A DNA stretch of 29,425 nucleotides from a bacterium (GTDB lineage Bacteria > ARS69): the NCBI GenBank assembly GCA_025774805.1, contig JALGZR010000054.1, forward strand, positions 1 through 29,425, written 5' to 3'. This document shows positions 13,894-22,101 of the stretch, piece after piece (within the stretch, counting starts at the first letter, position 1; the number at the start of each line of letters is the position of its first letter). The translations under genes and the position numbers were made by a program. A model generated the notes under the pieces. The model was not told the origin of the DNA. It worked only from the letters and a program-made list of their open reading frames with translations, and did no database searches.

Positions 13894-16765
13894 CGAACGC
13901 CTTCTCCTTCCCCGGATCGTCGAGCATGTCGAGCGCGACGCCGAACGTGTCCCGCATCGCCTCCATCGCGCTGTCCCGGAGGCGCGCGAGATCCTCTCGC
14001 AGATCCCGCAGCCCGAGCTCGCCCACGTGGTAGGCCACCAGGCAGCGCAGGTGGAGGCTGTTCTGCTCGAGGAGAACCTTGAGCAGGTCGTCGTGCGTCC
14101 GCGCCGGAGGACGGTAGAGCCGCGCCCCTGCCGCCAGACGCCGGTCGTCGGGAACGTCGTCGAGAATCCCCAGGACGACCTCCTTGATCGGCGAGGGAAG
14201 GGCGTTCTCCAGGAGCTCCCGGCTGCTCGCCCGCGAGTTTCGGTCGCCCTGCAGTCCGCGGTGGATGCGGCGGAAATCCTCGCGCGGATACCTCAGTCCG
14301 AACAGGCGGAACAGACGCTCGATGCCGTGCTCCTCCTTGTGCTCGAGAAGCTCGACGACCAGCCGTCGCACGGGCGTGTTCCACTCCGGGCGCGGTATCG
14401 ATTCCCGTGCGAGCTGATGCCCCCAGTCGATCGTCCGGAGGATCTTGCGCAACGTGTCCTCGATCACGCGGTCGAGCACGTCGAGATCCAACAAGACATC
14501 GGGGTGATGACTTCGGATGTGCCCGAGGGCCCGCAGGATCTTGTAGCGAACCGTGCCGTCGGGATCGACGGGGAGCCGGTCGAGGAGGAAGCGCGCCGCC
14601 CGGACCGGATCGAAGCAGCAGATCGTGCGGGGAAGGTGCCGACGGATCGGCCGGGGCAGCGACTCGTCCGCCAGGGCCTCGGCGAGACGATCCAGCGCGG
14701 GATTGCCGATGGCGACCAACGTCCGGCGCGCCTCTTCCCGGCATCCGCGCTGGGAGAGCATGGTGAGCAGGCTGTCGAAGTACTCGATCTTCGGCGTCTC
14801 GCGCATGGCGACGGCGACCTCGGACCGGAGCGCGGGGACGGGGTGGGTGGCCAGCGAGCGGAGCACCCCGTCGAACCGCGGGCCGGCACGGCGGCGGATC
14901 GCGCGGACCAGGGCCCTCTTCGCCTCGATCGAGCCGGCGTGGATGATCGTATCGAGGATCGACTGGACCCTCGGGTGAAGATCATCGGGCCGCCTGGCGG
15001 AGGCGAGCAGGAGCACGAGCGCCGTGGCCCGCACGTCGGGGGACTCGTCGGCGAGCGCACTCTCGAGCAGGTCGCAATCCGGCTCCACGGCCGGCATGGC
15101 CGTCAGCGCGGCGACTCGCACCTCTTCGTCGGGGTTCTTGTGCAGTCGCTCGAGCAGAGGGAGGTGGTCGGTGCGCCCCGCCTGCTGAAAGAGCTCGAGG
15201 GCCCGCACGACGACCTTCGGTGAAGGGTGATAGAGAATCAACGCGGGGGCGAGGTGGATGCGGTCCTTCTCCGCGAGGAGGTCGAGCGCGGCGCGGACCT
15301 CGGCGTCGTTCGGGCTCGAGAGGGCGGCCATGAGAGTCTCGAGCGAGGCGAGATCCATCTCGGGAAACTCCGCGCGCGTCTGGATCGTCCCCTCGTCGAG
15401 CGCGCTCCGGAAGAGGTCGAAGTAGTGCCGCTTCAGGCCGACCGCGATCACGAGCCATCCTGCACACAGGAGAAACAGCGCAACGCCGATTGTGGCATCC
15501 CCGGCTCCGAGCCCGATCGCCGCGAGAAAGGCGAGAGACGCGATCGCCTGGCCCCCGCGCTGGCCGAGCACGTCGACGAGACCCCGCGCGCGGGCCCGCC
15601 ACTCGCCGGCGAGCGGCACGTAGAGCACCTCCGTCGAGGTCCGGTGGAGCGAGTGGCGGAAGATGCCGTCGGAGCCCTTGATGGCGAACGCGGCCCAGAA
15701 AGTGCCGGCGCCGGAGGCCGCGGCGGTCATGCCGATTCCGAACGCGGCCCAGACGAAACCACCCGACACCACGAGGAGCAAGAGGGGCATGAAGGCCAGC
15801 ACGCGATCGATGGCGAGGTTGCGCGTCATCCATCCGACGAGGGAGATCTGCACGAGGAGAGCGGCGATGTTGAGAAGGAGGTAGGTCGTGGCGAAGACGT
15901 AACCCAGGTTCTCCGGCCTCACCTCCCGGGCGACGGCGGTCTTGAACACGAGATCCGCGACCGTGAGCGTGATCGTCGAAACGACGACAAGCGCGGCGAC
16001 CCGGCGGACATAGGGGTGGCGGGCGATCGCACGCAGGGTCGAGATCGTCGGGGCGGCGGCCCGAGCCGCGACTCGCGGGATCTCGACCGGAGGGGACTCG
16101 CCGTCGACCGGAGGCGGAGCGGCGTCGGGCGAAGGGGCCGGTGCCGGGAAAGCGCGCTCCTCCCGGCCTCTCTCCTGGGAGGCCGGACGCAGAAGGAATG
16201 GGGGGATGCCGGCGAGAAGGAACGAGATCGTCGCGGCGAGAACGAGCTCGGTCGCCTCGGCGGACGTGACGATCCGCTGCGCGAGAAACGACCCGGTGAT
16301 CGCGCCGAGAATGCTGCCCGCGCCGATCGTCGCGAAGAGACGCCGTGCCTGGGTGACGGTGAAGATCTCCCCGAGGAGGACCCAGAAGCGCACGACCAGG
16401 AGGGTGGCGAGCAGTCCCGACCAGATATAGAGAACGTACAGGATCCACTCCCCCGTACGCCCGATCAGGATCCAGAGGGAGAACGTGACCACACCGGCGC
16501 CCATCAGCAGAGACGCGAGCTGGGCTCGTGAAGGTCGGACGGGAGATCCCCGGCGGCGCTGCCTTCCCTCGAAGATCACGAGCGCCAGCACGGCGATTCC
16601 GAGATAGACGAAGGGGAGCCGTGCCGCCTCGAGCTTCGCGAGAAAGAGGGAGTCGCGCGCGGTCTCCAGAATGGAGTGCCCCACCATGATCCCGAAGAGG
16701 GTCAGGAACGCTCCGAGAGCGTTGCGTCTCTCCCCGGAACGGATGTCGGCGAGGCGGATTCTCAT
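13877..16765 (-). CDS. NTT-like (ADP/ATP translocase-type) membrane domain fused to HEAT repeats
   Basis: A 962-residue protein. Residues 1-460 carry about ten to twelve hydrophobic segments interrupted by a Pro/Ala/Glu-rich cytosolic linker (about 195-240). The stretch GSDGIFRHSLHRTSTEVLYVPL followed by ARGLVDVLGQRGGQA (about 364-406) resembles the hallmark region of the Npt1/Npt2 nucleotide-translocator family (Tlc, MFS-like). Residues about 470-950 are alpha-helical HEAT repeats (NDAEVRAALDLLAE, PDEEVRVAALTAM, ESPDVRATALVLLL, PVPALRSEVAVAMRE). The ATG overlaps the stop of the M24 peptidase gene (ATGA), and the next gene supplies cNMP-like domains. Transport of nucleotides is a family-based guess; the large HEAT module suggests a sensor or scaffold role at the inner membrane. 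Confidence 0.83.
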   Translation of the reverse strand: MRIRLADIRSGERRNALGAFLTLFGIMVGHSILETARDSLFLAKLEAARLPFVYLGIAVLALVIFEGRQRRRGSPVRPSRAQLASLLMGAGVVTFSLWILIGRTGEWILYVLYIWSGLLATLLVVRFWVLLGEIFTVTQARRLFATIGAGSILGAITGSFLAQRIVTSAEATELVLAATISFLLAGIPPFLLRPASQERGREERAFPAPAPSPDAAPPPVDGESPPVEIPRVAARAAAPTISTLRAIARHPYVRRVAALVVVSTITLTVADLVFKTAVAREVRPENLGYVFATTYLLLNIAALLVQISLVGWMTRNLAIDRVLAFMPLLLLVVSGGFVWAAFGIGMTAAASGAGTFWAAFAIKGSDGIFRHSLHRTSTEVLYVPLAGEWRARARGLVDVLGQRGGQAIASLAFLAAIGLGAGDATIGVALFLLCAGWLVIAVGLKRHYFDLFRSALDEGTIQTRAEFPEMDLASLETLMAALSSPNDAEVRAALDLLAEKDRIHLAPALILYHPSPKVVVRALELFQQAGRTDHLPLLERLHKNPDEEVRVAALTAMPAVEPDCDLLESALADESPDVRATALVLLLASARRPDDLHPRVQSILDTIIHAGSIEAKRALVRAIRRRAGPRFDGVLRSLATHPVPALRSEVAVAMRETPKIEYFDSLLTMLSQRGCREEARRTLVAIGNPALDRLAEALADESLPRPIRRHLPRTICCFDPVRAARFLLDRLPVDPDGTVRYKILRALGHIRSHHPDVLLDLDVLDRVIEDTLRKILRTIDWGHQLARESIPRPEWNTPVRRLVVELLEHKEEHGIERLFRLFGLRYPREDFRRIHRGLQGDRNSRASSRELLENALPSPIKEVVLGILDDVPDDRRLAAGARLYRPPARTHDDLLKVLLEQNSLHLRCLVAYHVGELGLRDLREDLARLRDSAMEAMRDTFGVALDMLDDPGKEKAFVVPIR

Positions 16766-18198
16766 GACCGCTCGGGGGCGGCGGAGCCGGCGGGTCCGCC
16801 GCCCACCAACGCCTCCACGTTCTCCACGCCCTTCGGGATCGCCGCGGTGAGCACCTCGGGGCCGTCGGAAGTGATCCGCACGTCGTCCTCGATCCGGATG
16901 CCCCCGAAGCCGCGCCCCTCGTTTCGGGACAGGAGCTCCTCCGCCCGATCGAAGTCGACGCAGTCGGCGAACCGCGCGGACAGCTCGGGATGGCGGAGAA
17001 TCGCGGGCACGAAGTAGATCCCGGGCTCGATCGTCACCACCATGCCCGGCTCGAGATCGCGATCGATGCGCAGGAAGGCGGTGCCGAACTGCTCGCTGCG
17101 GGCGCGACCTTCACCGTAGAGAACACGATCGCCGAACGACTCGAGATCGTGGGCATCGAGGCCGAGGAAATGCCCGAGTCCGTGCGGGAAGAAGAGCGCG
17201 TGGGCTCCGCGCTCGACGAGATCCTCCGGCGATCCGCGCAGGATGCCGAGGTCGACCAGCCCCTCCGCGATCACCCGCGCCGCGGCCAGATGGAGGTATC
17301 GGAAGCGGGTGCCGACAGTCGCTCCCGCGACGCCGGTCTCGTTCGCGCGGAGGACGATCTCGTAGACGGCGCGCTGCTCCGGACCGAATCGCCCCGTCGC
17401 CGGCCACGTGCGGGTCACGTCACACGCATAGCCCGACTCGATCTCCGCCCCCGTATCGAGAAGGAGAAGGTCCCCCTCGGCGAGCGTCCCCTCGTGGTGG
17501 TGGTTGTGGAGGATCTCCCCGCGCACCGAGAGGATCGTCTCGAACGCAGGGCAGCCCCCGTGCCGAGCGAAGCCCTCTTCGAGCGTGGCCACGAGGTGGT
17601 GCTCCCGGACGCCGGGACGGCTGCCGGCCATGACCGCGGCCACCGCGTCATGTGTCACCGCGACGGCGCGACGGATCTCCTCGACCTCGGGCTCGAGCTT
17701 GTGGAGACGGAGGTCGGCGAGAATGTCCTGCAATTCGATCGGCGCGATCCGATCGGGATCGCGAAACTCGAGCGGTATCCCGGTGATCCGCCGCGCCCGA
17801 TCCGTGACCTGGGGGTCGGCGACGGCCACGGAGTGGATCGGTCGGCCCCCGGCGATCTCTTCCACGCGCTCTTCCAGCCGCTCGACCGCCTCCACTCGAT
17901 CCACTCCGGTTCGGTCCCGCATCTCCCCGAATCCCGGCACGGGTCCCATCCAGAGGGCGTTCTCCACCGTGCGCTCGGACAGGAAGAGCGTGACGGTTCC
18001 GTCTGCCGGGTCGAAAAGACCCGCCGCGTCCCTTTCGGCCGCGCCGAAGAAGAAGAGGAAATGGCTGTCCGCGCGATCGGGATACGGGTTGTCGGGGTAG
18101 TTCCGCGGACGCGCGCCGCCGGCAAAGAGGAGAACGGGAGCGGGAATGCGATCGAGGAATTGACGGCGGCGGACGAGAAGGTGATCGAGCGGGATCAT
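16762..18198 (-). CDS. M24 family Xaa-Pro peptidase (PepP/prolidase-like)
   Basis: A 478-residue metalloenzyme that removes an N-terminal residue preceding proline or splits Xaa-Pro dipeptides. The N-terminal aminopeptidase-P-type domain is residues about 1-160 and includes NPYPDRADSHFLFFFG. The C-terminal pita-bread domain has the five dinuclear-metal ligands: D248 and D260 (DTGAEIESGYACDVTRTWP), H343 (HGLGHFLGLDAHD), E391 (IEPGIYF) and E437 (GIRIEDD); H232 or a neighbour in HNHHH fits the substrate-binding histidine. Length matches PepP/PEPD proteins. The start at 18198 is chosen because it begins the family's N-terminal domain, although its ribosome site is weak; a longer frame reaching 18825 runs through a promoter-type region. 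First gene of a three-gene overlapping operon. Confidence 0.92.
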   Translation of the reverse strand: MIPLDHLLVRRRQFLDRIPAPVLLFAGGARPRNYPDNPYPDRADSHFLFFFGAAERDAAGLFDPADGTVTLFLSERTVENALWMGPVPGFGEMRDRTGVDRVEAVERLEERVEEIAGGRPIHSVAVADPQVTDRARRITGIPLEFRDPDRIAPIELQDILADLRLHKLEPEVEEIRRAVAVTHDAVAAVMAGSRPGVREHHLVATLEEGFARHGGCPAFETILSVRGEILHNHHHEGTLAEGDLLLLDTGAEIESGYACDVTRTWPATGRFGPEQRAVYEIVLRANETGVAGATVGTRFRYLHLAAARVIAEGLVDLGILRGSPEDLVERGAHALFFPHGLGHFLGLDAHDLESFGDRVLYGEGRARSEQFGTAFLRIDRDLEPGMVVTIEPGIYFVPAILRHPELSARFADCVDFDRAEELLSRNEGRGFGGIRIEDDVRITSDGPEVLTAAIPKGVENVEALVGGGPAGSAAPERS

Positions 18199-18499
18199 GG
18201 CGGTTCCCGGGAGGCGGTGAGGTGGTGCCGACGGATTCGGACCCAGCCGGGACCGGGGAGACGTCACCGACGCCGAGCGGGGAAGAAAACGGTCGGCCCG
18301 CTCGCACCGTCCGGTCGAAGCAGGGTGGGTCTCAGAAGAGTGTAAGACCGGAACGGGGATCCCGGTAGGGGGTTGTGGGCGCCCGGCGGAAGACACCCCC
18401 TTGCCGTCGCCGCCCCCGCGGTCGTGCGGTCTCGCCGCCTTGCCCCGAGATCCCTTCCCCCGCATACTCTCGCGATCCGTGCTCCGGAGGAGGCGCGAC
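18199..18499. other. Divergent promoter region
   Basis: About 300 nt between the M24 peptidase operon (-) and the acetyltransferase gene (+). It contains the likely forward promoter at 18440-18468. On the minus strand TACACT near 18342-18337 could serve as a -10 box for the peptidase operon, but I see no good -35 partner. No gene is evident. Confidence 0.4.
18440..18468 (+). promoter_or_regulatory. Putative promoter of the YhbS-like acetyltransferase gene
   Basis: TTGCCC (18440-18445), a 17-nt spacer and CATACT (18463-18468) resemble sigma-70 boxes and sit about 30 nt before the ATG, leaving a short leader containing the ribosome site GGAGGAGG. Confidence 0.45.
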
Positions 18500-19009
18500 A
18501 TGATCACCGTACGACCGGAGACGATGGACGATATCCCGGCGATTCGGGACGTGAACGAACGGGCCTTCGAGGATCGGGTCGAGGCGGATCTGATCGATGC
18601 GCTCCGGCTCCGAGGGGCGGTGACCTCGTCCCTGGTCGCGGTTCGAGGCACGAGCGTCGTGGGACACATCCTCTTCACTCCCGCGGAGATCGTCTTCGAG
18701 GACTTCCGACTTCCGGCCGTGGCCCTCGGTCCGATGGCGGTCGTGCCGGATCTGCAGAGAACGGGAATCGGCACCCGGCTCGTCGAGGTCGGGCTGGAAT
18801 CCTTGCGGGCCGAAGGACACGACATCGTGATCGTCCTCGGACATCCGGAGTACTACCCGCGGTTCGGGTTCGTGACCGCCCGCACCCGTCAGATCGGATG
18901 CCCGTACGATGCACCGGACGAGGCGTTCATGGTGCTGGGGCTTCAGCCGGATACGAATTGGGGAAAGGGCGGAACGGCGCGCTATCAACCGGAGTTCGAC
19001 TCGGCGTAG
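18500..19009 (+). CDS. GNAT family N-acetyltransferase, YhbS-like
   Basis: A 169-residue acetyl-CoA-dependent transferase. The acetyl-CoA pyrophosphate loop is visible as VVPDLQRTGIGTRLV (about 80-94), preceded by the beta-strand LGPMAV and followed by IVLGHPEYYPRFGF (about 111-124), the signature of the YhbS branch. The N-terminus (ITVRPETMDDIPAIRDVNERAF) is standard for GNAT. The ATG at 18500 is preferred to the upstream in-frame ATG at 18401 because of the strong GGAGGAGG and the fold boundary. The substrate is unknown. Confidence 0.9.
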   Translation: MITVRPETMDDIPAIRDVNERAFEDRVEADLIDALRLRGAVTSSLVAVRGTSVVGHILFTPAEIVFEDFRLPAVALGPMAVVPDLQRTGIGTRLVEVGLESLRAEGHDIVIVLGHPEYYPRFGFVTARTRQIGCPYDAPDEAFMVLGLQPDTNWGKGGTARYQPEFDSA

Positions 19010-19127
19010 GAGCGGCGGACGGCGCGGCCCATGACGCGCGATCCCTGACGCGACCCGCGGCGCAGCGCGCGGCGCAGCCCGTGATACGGCCCAAGGGCGC
19101 CGGCCGTTCCTTCCGGGGAGGCGAGAC

Positions 19128-19949
19128 GTGGATGTGGTGAAGCACAACCGGAACGCGTGGGATCGGTACGTGAAGACGGGAAACCCCTGGACCGTTCCCG
19201 TCTCGCCGGAGCGGATCGCCGCCGCGCGGCGCGGCGATTGGAGCGTCATCCTGACGCCCACGAAGCCCGTACCTCGGGAGTGGTTCGGGCCGGTCGACGG
19301 GGCCCGCATTCTCTGTCTCGCGTCCGGCGGAGGCCAGCAGGCCTCCGTCCTCGCGGCCGCGGGCGGCCGGGTGACGTTGCTCGACAACTCGCCCCGTCAA
19401 CTGGATCAGGACCGAAACGTGGCGGCACGGGACTCACTCGATCTACGCCTCGAGCTGGGAACGATGACCGATCTGTCCCGGTTCGACGACAAGAGCTTCG
19501 ATCTGGTGTTTCATCCGGTGTCGAACGTGTTCGTGCCGGACGTGCGCCCCGTCTGGCGGGAAGCCTTTCGTGTGCTTCGCCCCGGCGGTCGGATGCTGGC
19601 CGGCATCGTGAACCCGCTGGTATATCTATTTGACGACGAGGAGATCGAGCGCTCCGATCCGGTCGTGAGGTACCCGATTCCCTACTCGGACCTGGAGTGC
19701 CGATCCCCGGAGCGGCTTCGCGATCAGATCGAATCGGGGGAGGCGCTGGAATTCGGCCATTCCCTGGAGGACCAGATCGGAGGACAGATCGACGCCGGCT
19801 TCGTTCTCACCGGCCTCTTCGAGGACCGGGACCCCGAGAGCCCTCTCGCCCGCTTCGCTCCCACATTCCTCGCCACGCGCGCGACGAAGCCTCCACTCGA
19901 GGTGGCCTCCTCACCCGAACGCGGCCCCCGCGACGACAGCCGTCCGTGA
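19128..19949 (+). CDS. SAM-dependent methyltransferase (class I)
   Basis: A 273-residue cytosolic protein. The SAM-binding motif I is ILCLASGGGQQASVLAAAGG (about 61-80) with acidic D86 (VTLLDNS) closing strand beta-2; motif post-I to III includes FDLVFHPVSNVFVPDV and the helix WREAFRVLRPGGRMLAGI (about 143-160). The glycine-rich loop reads ASGGGQQ, as in several uncharacterised methyltransferases. The start is GTG at 19128, 6 nt behind GGGGAGG; a nearby ATG is out of frame. Its stop overlaps the start of the next gene (GTGA). The last 25 residues are Pro/Arg-rich and probably disordered. Substrate unknown. Confidence 0.9.
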   Translation: MDVVKHNRNAWDRYVKTGNPWTVPVSPERIAAARRGDWSVILTPTKPVPREWFGPVDGARILCLASGGGQQASVLAAAGGRVTLLDNSPRQLDQDRNVAARDSLDLRLELGTMTDLSRFDDKSFDLVFHPVSNVFVPDVRPVWREAFRVLRPGGRMLAGIVNPLVYLFDDEEIERSDPVVRYPIPYSDLECRSPERLRDQIESGEALEFGHSLEDQIGGQIDAGFVLTGLFEDRDPESPLARFAPTFLATRATKPPLEVASSPERGPRDDSRP

Positions 19950-20407
19950 GGATCGAGCGTGCACGCCCCGCGGACGTCGAGGATCTCCTCCCGCTCATTC
20001 ACGAGCAGTTCCTCGAGCACCGAATCGAGGTCCCCGAGCCGGGGCTCCGGGGCGCGGTCCTCGCCGTTCTGGACCACGGGCAACACGGCATACTTCTCGT
20101 CGCGCGCGACGTGACCGAGCTCGTCGGCTTCGCGTACGTCTCGTTCACCTGGTCGCTCGAGCACGGCGGGAGGTCGGGCTGGCTGGAAGAGCTCTACGTA
20201 CGGCCGGCCCACCGGTGTCGCGGCGTCGGTCGCGCATTGCTTCGCGGGGTCGTGGAACGTCTCCGGGAAGCGGGATGCGCCGCGGTGGATCTGGAGGTCG
20301 ACCGTGCCCATTCCCGCGCGGAGAACCTCTACCGTCGGGAGGGCTTCGTGGCTCTCGATCGCGCTCGGTGGGTCCGCCCTCTGACCCGAGGGGCACCCGA
20401 CGACTAG
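19946..20407 (+). CDS. GNAT family N-acetyltransferase
   Basis: A 153-residue acetyltransferase starting at a GTG that overlaps the methyltransferase stop. The acetyl-CoA motif is RPAHRCRGVGRALLRGVVE (about 83-101) behind the strand WLEELYV, and the C-terminal AENLYRREGFVAL is typical of the fold. It is a different branch from the YhbS-like gene upstream. Coupled translation with the methyltransferase suggests a shared pathway, possibly modification of the same small molecule; this is inference. Confidence 0.9.
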   Translation: MRIERARPADVEDLLPLIHEQFLEHRIEVPEPGLRGAVLAVLDHGQHGILLVARDVTELVGFAYVSFTWSLEHGGRSGWLEELYVRPAHRCRGVGRALLRGVVERLREAGCAAVDLEVDRAHSRAENLYRREGFVALDRARWVRPLTRGAPDD

Positions 20408-20728
20408 CTCCTCCCGGCGCGCCGCCGCCGGGGGTTCCCGAGAGAAGGCATTTCCACTACCCTCTAGCGTGCATTTCTCACCAGGCTCGTCGCGCGGCTT
20501 CGCCGCTGCCGCAGCAGAGCCTGGTGAGATATGCAGGCCAGTCCTTCCAGCTCCGGGAAGACGATCCGACGGTCCGGAACGCTTGCCGGAGCGGCCACGC
20601 TCGGGTCCGGACACGGTCCGGGAAGCACCTGGGGCAAGATGAGGCCATTGCGGCCGCGCGTGCGGCCGTTCGACGGATCATGAGCTCCCGGTCGATCACG
20701 GGATCGGGCGAACCGAGAGGAGAATGAG
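20408..20728 (+). other. Intergenic region carrying a palindromic repeat
   Basis: About 320 nt between the acetyltransferase and the dodecin-like gene. It contains palindromic repeat copy 1 (20464-20541) and, near 20649-20666, a small perfect hairpin CGGCCGC-GCGT-GCGGCCG of uncertain role. No credible open frame or promoter is seen. Confidence 0.5.
20464..20541. repeat. Intergenic palindromic repeat, copy 1
   Basis: A left arm (20464-20488) containing TGCATTTCTCACCAGGCTC and a right arm (20517-20541) containing GAGCCTGGTGAGATATGCA pair at 22 of 25 positions. The interior is itself able to fold (GCGGCTTCGCCGC). The same arm sequence recurs at 22337-22519 and, as a single arm, at 20951-20969, so this is a repeat family rather than a unique terminator. 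Translated, the arm reads CISHQA. Confidence 0.8.
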
Positions 20729-20944
20729 ATGGCGGAGAGCGTGTACAAGGTCGTGGAACTGGTCGGCACGAGCACGGAATCTTGGGAGACGGCCGCGAGG
20801 AGCGCGGTGGAGCTGGCGTCGAAGAGCCTCCGGGATCTTCGCGTGGCGGAGGTCTCCGAGCTCGACATGCTGCTGGAAGAGGGGAAAGTGCGAACCTACC
20901 GGGCCAAGGTGAAGGTCTCGTTCAAGTATGAGGGAGGTTCGTAG
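20729..20944 (+). CDS. Dodecin-like protein lacking the flavin-stacking tryptophan
   Basis: A 71-residue protein with the complete dodecin pattern: VYKVVELVGTS, a single helix AARSAVELASKSLRDL, then two long strands ending RTYRAKVKVSFKYE. Dodecins assemble into hollow 12-mers that store flavin or flavin-like dimers. Here the position of the isoalloxazine-stacking Trp (WAEV or WFEV in characterised dodecins) is Val (VAEV), and the conserved flavin-contacting Gln of the penultimate strand is Arg (TYRAKV). A flavin-free role is therefore likely. AGGAG stands 6 nt before the ATG. It is flanked by palindromic repeats on both sides. Confidence 0.9.
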   Translation: MAESVYKVVELVGTSTESWETAARSAVELASKSLRDLRVAEVSELDMLLEEGKVRTYRAKVKVSFKYEGGS

Positions 20945-20950
20945 AACCGC

Positions 20951-20969
20951 GCCCGTATTTCTCACCTGA
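20951..20969. repeat. Single degenerate arm of the palindromic repeat
   Basis: GCCCGTATTTCTCACCTGA directly behind the dodecin-like gene matches the arm of copies 1 and 2 at about 15-16 of 19 positions. No partner arm is visible before the FMN reductase gene. It could be a decayed or truncated copy. Confidence 0.45.
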
Positions 20970-21075
20970 CCCTGCCGCGGCAGCGGCACGCGGCGCCGGA
21001 CGGTGTCGTTGCCGCGGACAGACCCGAGCCGGCCACGGCCGGCAGCACCTTGAACGGGAGGCCAGAAGACACTTC

Positions 21076-21684
21076 ATGACCGGAGAACGGGAGAAGAGCA
21101 TCCGCATCGCGGTCGTTCCCGGAAGCGTGCGGCCGGGAAACTACACGGGGAAGGCCGTGGGTCTGGTCCTCGACGAGCTCTCGACGTACGAGGACGTCGC
21201 CTGCGATGTCCTCGATCTGGCCGAGCTCCAGCTGCCCCACCCGGGTCAGGGAGGAGAGACCCCGGAGGTGGCTCGGTTCCGCGAGACGGTGGATCGGGCC
21301 ACCGGAGTGATCCTCGCGACACCGGAGTATCATGGGAGCTTCAGCAGCGTGATCAAAGTAGCCATCGAGAACTTGGGGTTTCCGTCGGTGCTCGCGGGAA
21401 AGCCGGTCGGTCTTCTCGGAGTCGCGGCGGGCACGATCGGGGCGGTCAAGTCCTTGGAGCAGCTTCGAGGGGTTTGCTCCCACGTCGGCGCGCTCGTGCT
21501 TCCCGGGCCGGTCTCGGTCGCCGGCGTTCAGAGGATCTTCGACGACGAGGGAAGATGTACGGACGAAGCGGTCGAGGAGCGGATCCGGGGGGTGGCACGC
21601 ACCCTGGTCGATTACATCCGGGGGCACATCTGCCCCCGCGTCGCGCTCGAGAAGTTCGTGAGGGAATCCGGGTCGAATCCCTAG
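21076..21684 (+). CDS. NADPH-dependent FMN reductase family protein
   Basis: A 202-residue flavodoxin-fold protein. The FMN phosphate loop is GSVRPGNYTGKAV (about 16-28), and the second signature ATPEYHGSFSSVIKVAIENL (about 79-98) carries the PEYHGS/PEYN-type FMN-contacting loop. The end of the sheet (GKPVGLLGVAAGTIGAVKSLEQLR) also fits. Such enzymes reduce FMN, quinones or azo compounds using NAD(P)H in the cytosol. The initiator ATG has a moderate GGGAGG 11-12 nt upstream. It lies 131 nt behind the dodecin-like gene and 47 nt before the DUF3024 gene. Confidence 0.92.
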   Translation: MTGEREKSIRIAVVPGSVRPGNYTGKAVGLVLDELSTYEDVACDVLDLAELQLPHPGQGGETPEVARFRETVDRATGVILATPEYHGSFSSVIKVAIENLGFPSVLAGKPVGLLGVAAGTIGAVKSLEQLRGVCSHVGALVLPGPVSVAGVQRIFDDEGRCTDEAVEERIRGVARTLVDYIRGHICPRVALEKFVRESGSNP

Positions 21685-21731
21685 CCCGCATCGAACGGCA
21701 TCGATGCGGTCCCCGATCCCGAGGGTAGAAC

Positions 21732-22076
21732 ATGCCTCTTCCGGAGCTCGTTCGACAACACGTGCAGGCGAAGCTTGGCCGCTTCTGCCGGGAGCGGGTA
21801 CCGGCCGAGGTTCGGGATCAGATTCGCCTGGACTTCGGAATCCGCGGAAACATGGTGACCCTCTTCGAGTGCCGGCCCCGATTCGATGCGCCCGAGGAGT
21901 GGGTCGAGTCGAAGATCGCTCAGTTCCGGTTCGATCCGAAGCTCCGCTCCTGGGGTCTCTACTGGACGGACCGGAACGGCAAGTGGCATCGCCACGACGG
22001 AGCGCCGCCGGCCAAGGAGATCAGCCCCCTGCTGGAAGAAGTCGATCGGGATCCCACGGGCATCTTCTGGGGATAG
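21732..22076 (+). CDS. DUF3024 family protein
   Basis: A 114-residue soluble protein whose segments FCRERVPAEVRDQIRLDFGI, VTLFECRPRF, VESKIAQFRFD and LYWTDRNGKWHRHD match DUF3024, a widespread small family with no known function. The C-terminus PLLEEVDRDPTGIFWG is also family-typical. No signal peptide, no membrane segment. It sits in a run of same-strand small genes between an FMN reductase and a molbindin. Confidence 0.88.
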   Translation: MPLPELVRQHVQAKLGRFCRERVPAEVRDQIRLDFGIRGNMVTLFECRPRFDAPEEWVESKIAQFRFDPKLRSWGLYWTDRNGKWHRHDGAPPAKEISPLLEEVDRDPTGIFWG

Positions 22077-22101
22077 CGAGCCGACGGAACGGGAGGTCGA
22101 C

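Noticed and set aside
19025-19085. Short GC repeats (CGCGGCGCAGC twice) before the methyltransferase gene
   Set aside because: Too short and of low complexity to be meaningful in GC-rich DNA.
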